Source of the DNA: Prevotellamassilia timonensis
GTDB lineage: Bacteria > Bacteroidota > Bacteroidia > Bacteroidales > Bacteroidaceae
NCBI RefSeq assembly: GCF_900106785.1
Contig: NZ_LT629843.1
Location: 75,650 to 114,238, forward strand
Direction: 5' to 3'
DNA: 38,589 nt
Shown here: in pieces, positions 32,712-38,589 of the stretch
Numbering within the stretch: the first letter of the stretch is position 1
How the letters are laid out: every line of letters starts with the position of its first letter
The notes under the pieces: generated by a model
The model's input: only the letters and a program-made list of their open reading frames with translations
Databases searched by the model: none
Told to the model about the DNA's origin: nothing
Position numbers and translations under genes: made by a program

Positions 32712-32859
32712 CGAATAATCATTGATAATGCAAGCTTTTCAGCAGGAGGAATCACGTAAAAGTGGAATATCTTTGACATATTTATATTTAACAATGTTAA
32801 ATCTTAGCTTAAAACCATACTTTACCAAGCAACCAAAGTGGTTTCCGAGATAAAAGTGT

Positions 32860-32867
32860 TACATTTG
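32860..32867 (+). promoter_or_regulatory. Possible promoter of the exported-protein operon, -7 box
   Basis: TACATTTG. If used, the transcript has a leader of about 400 nt that contains the long hairpin at 32957-33164. No TTTG at the expected distance. Confidence 0.4.
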
Positions 32868-32956
32868 TGACGTCTATATCCATACCGGAAGCCCTGATGG
32901 GTAGAGGTTGGGCAGACATATACATAGTAAAAGGCGTATCTGACGCTTTGGTTTTG

Positions 32957-33164
32957 ACGATTCGTGAACTTCGCAAACTCATTTGTCAGTCAAGAACAAA
33001 GCAACAAGAAACGTCTCATGGGTGTATTGTATACAGCCCTTATTGGCTTCGGTTGCATTTCGCATCCGTTGCCAAGAAAGGGTATTTATATACTTACACA
33101 TACGTGGGGCTTTCGGTGTTGCTCGTTTCGGACTGACAGGGCAATGCGAAGGCCTACGAATCGT
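32957..33164. repeat. Long nested imperfect hairpin upstream of the exported-protein operon
   Basis: Ten complementary blocks lie in strictly nested order. From outside in: ACGATTCGT/ACGAATCGT, CTTCGCA/TGCGAAG, TGTCAGTC/GACTGACA, AGCAAC/GTTGCT, ACGT/ACGT, GTGTA/TACAC, GTATA/TATAC, CCCTT/AAGGG, TTGGC/GCCAA, GGTTGC/GCATCC, with a 5-base apex at 33057-33061. Short internal loops separate the blocks. It could be a structured leader RNA, a small RNA precursor-like hairpin or an old palindromic element. Confidence 0.8.
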
Positions 33165-33270
33165 GGAACGAGTGACAGACTGGCTCCACGTTCTTTTATT
33201 TTGTATATTCGCCAATAAAAAATTAACCCTGCTGTGGTAGCCAGGCAGTCATCTTTTAAAATAACACAAG

Positions 33271-33813
33271 ATGAAGAGATTTTTATTCGTTACCGCAGCA
33301 TTGCTCGTAATGTCGGTATCATTCTGTTTCGGTCAGTCCAGAGAGGACATTAAGGCAAGTATCGACCGTTGTGCAAAATTGGAGAAACTTTGCTCTAAGC
33401 AGCCAAAGCAAACTGGAGTTGCAGAGGTTGACACCTATGTACAGGATGTTTACAATGCAGCCAAGTGTTCCGCTGCGTCATCAGCTCAACTCCAAGACCT
33501 TTATTATCGTCAGATTGGCGAGACGAAGGATGGTGTTACAGACGTAAGCATCAAGAAACCTACTGTAGAAGAACTTGTTGCGTTGAGCGCAACTCTAACT
33601 GCAGAAGGTGTTTCTATCGCTAAGGCTGCGAAAGGTGCAGAAGCTGCAGCCAAGGCATCTTCTACTAACAAGAATCCAATGAAATTAGCTAAGATAGCAT
33701 CAGCTCTCGCCTTTACAAAAGATGCTTACCCTGTCTTGCTTGAAGAGTCAAAGGCGAAGATCGCAGCCATCAAGCAGATGATTGAAACAGCAAAAACTGC
33801 AAAGAATCTGTAA
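33271..33813 (+). CDS. Exported hypothetical protein (180 aa)
   Basis: A 180-residue protein with a signal peptide (MKRFLFVTAALLVMSVSFCF, cleavage near FGQS), so it acts in the periplasm or at the surface. The mature part is helical and alanine/lysine-rich (IAKAAKGAEAAAKASS near residues 115-130). Two cysteines (DRCAKLEKLC) might form a disulfide. The stop overlaps the next ATG by one base (TAATG), so the two are translationally coupled. It is the first gene of a four-gene operon. I recognise no family. Confidence 0.8.
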   Translation: MKRFLFVTAALLVMSVSFCFGQSREDIKASIDRCAKLEKLCSKQPKQTGVAEVDTYVQDVYNAAKCSAASSAQLQDLYYRQIGETKDGVTDVSIKKPTVEELVALSATLTAEGVSIAKAAKGAEAAAKASSTNKNPMKLAKIASALAFTKDAYPVLLEESKAKIAAIKQMIETAKTAKNL

Positions 33814-34646
33814 TGGGAAATTATCGCATTTTATATGCGGTCATACTTGCGTGTATCCTTTGTGGGTATACGCAAGTTTCATTAGCAGCCGATGACCGCC
33901 CTGTCGTAGGCGTAACTCAGTTTACCTGCGATGAAGATAGTCCATACACAGGACTTGTAACAGAGAAAGTTGTGGAAATGCTGACTAACACTCACCGCTT
34001 TGTTGTAGTTGACAGAACAAGTCGCGATAAAGTAGTTGATGAACTTGAACTACAGAAGAGCGAGGCTTTTCTCGACAGCCATAATCTTGCAGAACAAGGT
34101 GCGGCTGTTGCTGCCGAACAGTTGGTAACAGGACATATTGTTAAGATACCAGTTTATCGCATGAAGAACAGTGACGGAAGCACACGTGGTTATAAAGCAA
34201 GTGTAGCATTTCAGTTGAAAGTTGTTGACGTAGAGACAGGCGTAAGCAATGAGGCACAGAGTTTTGATGGAAAATGCAGTAAGGAAATGCTGTCGCCAGA
34301 GAGTGCTGTTACAGCAGCCATGCAAAACCTGCAATCCGACATATATGAATATTTCCGTATCAATTTCCCCGTCAAGGGAAAAGTCTTGAAAACGATAGAT
34401 AAAAGCACGATACTTCTCAACGTTGGCAAGGAAGCTGGAATCAAGGTCGGTGATACGTTTACGATAGAATCAGTAGAGATGCTTGATGGCAAACCTTATC
34501 CGTCTGAACTTGGAAAAGCCAAGGTGACAAAACTCTCTGGAGAGTCATTCGCCGAATGCAGCGTGTCACGCAAAGTCATTATCGCTATTGATAATAGTAA
34601 AGCTTCTCACAATTTAGTTCGTTGTAACTTAATTATCAAAAAATGA
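33813..34646 (+). CDS. CsgG-like exported protein
   Basis: A 277-residue protein with a signal peptide (ILYAVILACILCGYTQVSLA). Residues 30-180 look like the CsgG/LpoB-type fold: RPVVGVTQFTCDEDSPYTG, LTNTHRFVVVDRTSRDKVVDEL, AAEQLVTGHIVKI, AFQLKVVDVETG. The C-terminal part (GKVLKTIDKSTILLNVGKEA, GIKVGDTFTI) resembles the small beta domain found after CsgG-like domains in FlgT-type proteins. There is no lipobox cysteine at the expected site, unlike true curli secretion channels, so it is probably a periplasmic or outer-membrane-associated protein of unknown role. It is coupled to its neighbours by TAATG and ATGA overlaps. Confidence 0.8.
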   Translation: MGNYRILYAVILACILCGYTQVSLAADDRPVVGVTQFTCDEDSPYTGLVTEKVVEMLTNTHRFVVVDRTSRDKVVDELELQKSEAFLDSHNLAEQGAAVAAEQLVTGHIVKIPVYRMKNSDGSTRGYKASVAFQLKVVDVETGVSNEAQSFDGKCSKEMLSPESAVTAAMQNLQSDIYEYFRINFPVKGKVLKTIDKSTILLNVGKEAGIKVGDTFTIESVEMLDGKPYPSELGKAKVTKLSGESFAECSVSRKVIIAIDNSKASHNLVRCNLIIKK

Positions 34647-35536
34647 GTCTGAAAAGAATAGCAATAATATTATTGGGACTGTGTGCTTTCTGCTGCACAT
34701 GGGCACAAAGCATAGAGTCACAAGTCACTTCATTGCCTACGGCACGCCCCAAAATTATGGTCATACCATATACAATGCAAGGTGAAGACATACGTACCGT
34801 TTTGGAGAATGACGTGAATAAGCGTATCGCTTTAACCAAAATAAAGGAAGCATTCGATCAAAGGGGGTATACTACAGTTGATTTTTTTGCAAAGGTAAAA
34901 GCCTTGTCAAAAGCAACCGCATTAGGCAATACCCAACAACAGGATGTCAAGACTATGATTATACAACAGTCTGATGCAGATGTTTATGTCGAAGCGGAAA
35001 TAAACCTGTTGGAATCTCCTTCTGGCAATGCCATGAAAGTAATCCTGTCTGGTTATGAAACCTCTACTGCAAATTCGCTTGCCAATGCAGTTTGCGAAAG
35101 CGGTAAGTTTTACACCGATGACTATGGTAAACTTACATCAAGAGCTGTCGAGGCAGGGATGGACAAATTCTTGAACACCATGCAGGAGAAACTGATAGAC
35201 ATAGCTGAAAACGGACAATCCATAGCGGTAACAGTCGGCATTGACGAGGCATCATCTCGCTCTATGTCGCAAGAGGTTGGCGCAGACGGTCTTGCTTTGT
35301 CCGATGCCTTGGAAATGTGGGTGGAAGAAAATGCCTATAAAGGCAATTACCATATCCAGGGAACAACCGACAAGCAGATGCTCTTCGACGATATTCGCAT
35401 ACCGCTAAAAGACGAGAACGGAAGAACGTATAATATCAATAAGTTTGGATTGAAGTTGTTGACATTTTTCAGGAATCTTGGAATCAAGATTGAGAGAACT
35501 ACAAGCAACAATATGCTAATTGTAACCATTAAATAA
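34643..35536 (+). CDS. Exported DUF6175-like protein
   Basis: A 297-residue protein with a signal peptide (IAIILLGLCAFCCTWAQ). The mature region begins PTARPKIMVIPYTMQGEDIR, then RIALTKIKEAFDQRGYTTVD and QQSDADVYVEAEINL, a CsgG-like alpha/beta pattern. I recall such proteins being annotated as DUF6175 in Bacteroidales; the name is from memory. It overlaps the CsgG-like gene by four bases (ATGA) and is followed after 14 bases by the fourth gene, so all are made together. A joint envelope function is likely, but nothing more specific can be said. Confidence 0.75.
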   Translation: MSLKRIAIILLGLCAFCCTWAQSIESQVTSLPTARPKIMVIPYTMQGEDIRTVLENDVNKRIALTKIKEAFDQRGYTTVDFFAKVKALSKATALGNTQQQDVKTMIIQQSDADVYVEAEINLLESPSGNAMKVILSGYETSTANSLANAVCESGKFYTDDYGKLTSRAVEAGMDKFLNTMQEKLIDIAENGQSIAVTVGIDEASSRSMSQEVGADGLALSDALEMWVEENAYKGNYHIQGTTDKQMLFDDIRIPLKDENGRTYNINKFGLKLLTFFRNLGIKIERTTSNNMLIVTIK

Positions 35537-35550
35537 CGGGAGTGTGTATT

Positions 35551-36462
35551 ATGAGAAAAGTCTTGCTTACATTGACAATCTTGTTGACTTCTTATGCAAC
35601 TATTTTCGCACAAGGAATAGAAATAGCCTTTGCTCTTCCTGTTGGTAATTGCCAATTAAGTGATAATACGGCAAAGATGCTGAGGAGCAAGTTCTTGCCA
35701 GCCATGACTGAAAGTGGAGTTGAAACAGCCGAAGTAAGTACCATTGCCATAAAGCCAGAGATTAGTTTCGTTAACAAACAAGTTGTTGAAGGCGGTATGA
35801 GGAATATACATACAAGCGACATACAATTCAATTTTGTCTGTACCAATCTTGCCACAAGTACAACTTTTGCAAGTTGTGTCGTTACAGTACGTGGGGAAGG
35901 ATTCTCTGATGATGACGCAATAAAAAATGCCATTTCTAAATTGTCTGCCCAAGACAAACGTCTAACAGACTTTGTGAATAAGGCAAAAGATAAAATCATA
36001 GATTACTATCAGCATAATCTTAATTCTGTTATATCACGTGCTCGCACTTTTGCCAATATTCAACAATATGGTGAGGGACTGGCTCTGTTGTTTTCTTGTC
36101 CTGCGACAATCTCAGGCTACACAAAAGTCAATAACGAGATAACTACAATTTATCGTCAATACCAAACGCAGGAATGTAATAATGTCATTCAGAAAGCTCG
36201 GGCTGAATTCTCTAATGGTAATTTTGATGCAGCAGTCGAATATCTGCAACAAATAGACATGACAAGCTCTTGTGCTACTGAAGCCAAACAACTATGCATG
36301 CAAATCAAGCAAACTAAAGATGCAGAAGCTCGGCGGGCAGTTGAACTCATCGAAAGGCAATCACAACGTGAGGCGGATCTTGAAAAAACTAGAATAAAAG
36401 CGGCACGTGATGTGGCTGTTGCTTATTGTAAAAGAAGAAGTGATGTGTATTTTATTTGGTAA
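35551..36462 (+). CDS. Exported hypothetical protein with helical repeat region
   Basis: I chose the ATG at 35551 (MRKVLLTLTILLTSYATIFA), which gives a clean signal peptide; an ATG 9 bases upstream is also possible. The mature part (303 residues in all) begins QGIEIAFALPVGNCQLSDNT and has a central domain with CVVTVRGEGFSDDDAIKNAI. From about residue 205 it is helical and TPR-like (NVIQKARAEFSNGNFDAAVE), then strongly charged and coiled-coil-like (DAEARRAVELIERQSQREAD) to the end (SDVYFIW). It is the last gene of the operon. The family is unknown to me; the frame appears complete. Confidence 0.75.
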   Translation: MRKVLLTLTILLTSYATIFAQGIEIAFALPVGNCQLSDNTAKMLRSKFLPAMTESGVETAEVSTIAIKPEISFVNKQVVEGGMRNIHTSDIQFNFVCTNLATSTTFASCVVTVRGEGFSDDDAIKNAISKLSAQDKRLTDFVNKAKDKIIDYYQHNLNSVISRARTFANIQQYGEGLALLFSCPATISGYTKVNNEITTIYRQYQTQECNNVIQKARAEFSNGNFDAAVEYLQQIDMTSSCATEAKQLCMQIKQTKDAEARRAVELIERQSQREADLEKTRIKAARDVAVAYCKRRSDVYFIW

Positions 36463-36536
36463 CATCATTGGTGTATTCGATTAGATGTGAGAAGCCTATA
36501 TGATTTTATTGCCGTCCGGTAAAACCACTCTGATAT

Positions 36537-36613
36537 TATAGCACTAAGTTTGCATTTTAGCGGCTCAGGCTCAGCTTCGCTTCGCCGCTTTCAACTGCAA
36601 ACTTAGTGCTATA
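36537..36613. repeat. Palindrome after the operon (possible terminator)
   Basis: TATAGCACTAAGTTTGCA pairs perfectly with TGCAAACTTAGTGCTATA, with AGCGGC/GCCGCT inside. It follows the operon by 75 bases. No U run, so it may be a repeat rather than a terminator. Confidence 0.6.
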
Positions 36614-36633
36614 GTAATATATTGCTTTCTGGT

Positions 36634-36952
36634 AAAACATAAGGGCTGACGCCGTAGCGAGCCGCTAACGCGGAGAACATAAGAACAAAAGAACATAAGA
36701 ACATAAGTGCTTCAAGACATACGGGCATGGACTTGCGTCCATGTGCCCTCAAGAACAGAAGGGCTACGCCGTTACAACCTTAAGCGTCATAAACAAGAAA
36801 ACAATTGCATTAAACGCTAAGGCGTAGCCCTTCTGTTCTTGAGGGCACATGGACGCAAGTCCATGCCCGTATGTCTTGAAACACTTCTGTTCTTATGTTC
36901 TTTTGTTCTTATGTCCTCCGCGTTAGCGGCAGATTTCATAACTTACAAACAA
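36634..36952. repeat. R4 repeat, locus 3 (full palindrome)
   Basis: Arms of 110 bases (36661-36770 and 36821-36930) are inverted with only three mismatches and enclose a 50-base spacer. They hold GCCGCTAACGCGG at the outer ends, purine-rich AAGAACAAAAGAACATAAG, and CATGGACTTGCGTCCATG, which is itself palindromic. It is followed by CAGATTTCATAACTTACAA as at locus 2, and stands 17 bases before the right IS copy. Confidence 0.9.
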
Positions 36953-37008
36953 AGAAACGGCACTATATGGCGCACCCGACAAACCCTGTGGAGTAGGCCG
37001 TGCAGATG

Positions 37009-38097
37009 CTAACCCAAAACTGTTGCTAAACGATACATGAAGAATGGTATGTCTATGACTCCTTTTACTTGTGCACGAAAGCATTTGATCTTTGAGTTCA
37101 ACGATTCAGCTGAAGCGTTAGTCTTACGTCCGTCAAAGTAGTTCAGGATTTCATCCTCATAGAATCTGATGGTATCGCGTACGGACTTGATTTCACGCAG
37201 AGTGCAGGAAGCCACTTTCTCATACCACCCCTTGAAATTCTGTTTGGCAGTCTCCTTTGTGAGTTTCTTGTTTCTGAATATGGCTCTAAGGGAGTTGATC
37301 AGATTGTATGCTTCTTCAAGTTTTGGGTAGAGTGCGAAAAGTATCTTCGCACGCTTTTTCTGCGTTGCGCTCCACTTCTCTCGGCTCATGGACAATTGCT
37401 TGCGACATCGTGTCTGTGCCTCTACAAGAGTCTCGCCATTTTCAAGCCTTTTGGGTTCAAAGCGAGTGTTCAGCCTCATAGGCTTTCTTCCGCGCTTGCT
37501 CTTCTTCCAGTTCTTCCCATGCCTTTTCCTCATTCGCTCGCGGTAAGCCTTTCTCTGCGCTGCCAGATTTTCGAGGTATTTGCGAAACTCTGCCTTCTGT
37601 CTGTTCGCCTCCTTTACGGCTTTTCGTTTCAGGCGCAGGCGTATCTCTTCGCAGCCCTCTCCACCGCGTTTTACGACATGGAAGCAGTCACGTATGACTG
37701 TGGCTTTAGGGAATGCCTCTCGGGCTATGACACGCATGCAATCTGAGAGATCCATCGTGATATTCTCAACCATTTCACGCTTATCTGCAGGTAGTTGCAT
37801 GAGAACCTTCAGTACGTCAGCAGGATTCGTTCCCTTGACTACTGCTATGATTGCACCCTTGCGACCATGGGCATCCTTGTTGTGAACGATAGTGTACAGT
37901 TCGCCCTGGAGGGAGGTCTCGTCTATGCCTTGCTCCTTACCTACGTTTTGCGGAATAAGAATCCACTTGGATGCGTGATCCTTCTGCTCCCACGTCTCGA
38001 AGTTACTCAGGGCGTCCTTGTATCTTTTGGCAAACGTGGAGCTGTTAATCATGTACGTATAACCAATCTGACGAGCGGTTATCGTCTCAGAGTCCAT
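37009..38097 (-). CDS. ISAon1-type (ISL3-like) DDE transposase, right copy
   Basis: Identical in sequence (362 residues) to the protein at 492-1580, including the MDLSDC and ASAESLNSK catalytic motifs and the basic middle part. It overlaps the upstream gene by 11 bases in the same way. Identity of both proteins and of the surrounding sequence indicates recent copying or gene conversion, and leaves the two copies as substrates for homologous recombination that would invert the whole interval. Confidence 0.9.
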   Translation of the reverse strand: MDSETITARQIGYTYMINSSTFAKRYKDALSNFETWEQKDHASKWILIPQNVGKEQGIDETSLQGELYTIVHNKDAHGRKGAIIAVVKGTNPADVLKVLMQLPADKREMVENITMDLSDCMRVIAREAFPKATVIRDCFHVVKRGGEGCEEIRLRLKRKAVKEANRQKAEFRKYLENLAAQRKAYRERMRKRHGKNWKKSKRGRKPMRLNTRFEPKRLENGETLVEAQTRCRKQLSMSREKWSATQKKRAKILFALYPKLEEAYNLINSLRAIFRNKKLTKETAKQNFKGWYEKVASCTLREIKSVRDTIRFYEDEILNYFDGRKTNASAESLNSKIKCFRAQVKGVIDIPFFMYRLATVLG

Positions 38098-38488
38098 TCG
38101 CCCTCTTTAAAAAAAGCGCGAAGTCCTTCGCGTATCGAGTGCCCTTATGCTTCAGTTCAAACTCCTTGTCAAGGTCAACACTTCTTGTTGTGCCATCCGG
38201 CATTGTCCAACGCCTTCTTCGTATGTGAAGTACCGCCTTCTTGTCTCGGGCTGGATAGTCAAGTAAACATGATTCTTCCCCAAAACCATTGCTCACGGAA
38301 TCCTTCATGTCTGGTGTGCGATTGTCGCGCTCATCCAGATAGATGTGAAGCTCTGTTGTGTAAAGAACATCCTTGTCCAGAGTACGCTGTGTTGCAAAGT
38401 CTGTCACCTCGAAATATTTAAGAACTCCTTCGGGGAGGAAATATGAGGCGAGGCCCTCATACATATTTTTATTGCCATTCTGATTCAT
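38087..38488 (-). CDS. ISAon1-type transposase N-terminal region protein, right copy
   Basis: Identical to the 133-residue protein at 101-502. The same promoter box (TACCTTTG, revcomp near 38493-38500) lies 5 bases before the ATG, and the same second methionine eight codons in is a possible alternative start. Confidence 0.8.
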   Translation of the reverse strand: MNQNGNKNMYEGLASYFLPEGVLKYFEVTDFATQRTLDKDVLYTTELHIYLDERDNRTPDMKDSVSNGFGEESCLLDYPARDKKAVLHIRRRRWTMPDGTTRSVDLDKEFELKHKGTRYAKDFALFLKRANGL

Positions 38489-38589
38489 AGTGCAAAGGTA
38501 CTACTTTTGGGCAATCATGTATCGTTTGGCAACTCAGTTTTTGGGTTAGCATCTGCACAGCCCTCCACAGGGTTTGTCGGGTGCGCCCA

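Larger units (their letters stand above)
36969..38587 (-). mobile_element. ISAon1-type (ISL3-like) insertion sequence, right copy
   Basis: Same length (1619 bp), same terminal repeats and identical proteins as the copy at 2-1620, in opposite orientation. The 8 bases before it are cactatat and the 2 visible bases after it are ca, compatible with an 8-bp target duplication. The 37-kb interval between the copies contains essential genes, so it is not a small composite transposon; each copy seems to have its own target site. Confidence 0.93.

Noticed and set aside
32867-33136. 89-codon open frame upstream of the exported-protein operon
   Set aside because: It runs through the long hairpin; base pairing explains the sequence better than coding, and no ribosome site is seen.
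2-38587. Composite transposon formed by the two end IS copies
   Set aside because: The interval holds essential genes (infB, nusA, ssrA), and the visible flanking bases fit separate insertions.

Overview
The window looks like chromosomal DNA of a Bacteroidales bacterium, most probably a Prevotellaceae (Prevotella/Segatella-like) gut or oral commensal. The grounds are Bacteroidetes-type promoters (TTTG, about 20 nt, TAnnTTTG) in front of almost every gene, a tmRNA tag ending ALAA, an orphan hybrid two-component sensor (HTCS), a secreted protein with a Prevotella-style C-terminal GRRV...GLYI..GKKYIVK motif, ISAon1-type and IS1182 transposons, and PcfJ/PcfK accessory genes typical of Bacteroides-type conjugative elements.

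Layout. The two ends are identical 1619-bp insertion sequences in opposite orientation (2-1620 and 36969-38587). Next to the left copy lie the 3' remnant of an AT-rich ATPase/TOPRIM nuclease-like gene and a minus-strand cassette of nine small conjugative-element genes (2131-5817, including PcfJ, PcfK and a DUF3873-like protein). From 5818 to 10100 there is almost no coding DNA except an IS1182 element that has jumped into a repeat. A housekeeping and accessory block follows: a Wzc-like polysaccharide co-polymerase/tyrosine kinase, TrkH, an orphan antitoxin, ssrA (tmRNA), an HU protein, tRNA-Pro(TGG) and the HTCS. After a second repeat-rich gap come a secreted protein with a tiny companion peptide and the translation operon rimP-nusA-infB. 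The last third is accessory: repeat DNA, a gene with a replaced 3' end, an IS110-type transposase, a truncated Abi_2 (AbiF/AbiD-like) gene with a candidate ncRNA in front, and a four-gene operon of exported proteins (one CsgG-like) behind a very long structured leader.

Repeats are the most unusual content. I call them R1 to R4. R1 (four loci) is a degenerate 13-nt tandem array around a 28-bp GC-rich palindrome. R2 (three loci) is a roughly 450-bp element carrying six copies of the 9-mer GTGTAAGAT and several conserved hairpins, one with a compensatory base-pair change; each R2 follows an R1 in the same orientation. R3 is a 240-bp nested palindrome with CTCAAGTTTCGG ends and a small remnant inside the rimP-nusA gap. 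R4 (three loci, one with 110-nt near-perfect arms) has replaced the 3' ends of two genes. Separately, the segment 32957-33164 folds on paper into a nested imperfect hairpin of about 100 bp just upstream of the exported-protein operon. The R1-R2 composite and this leader are my best candidates for undescribed structured elements; no function can be read from sequence alone.
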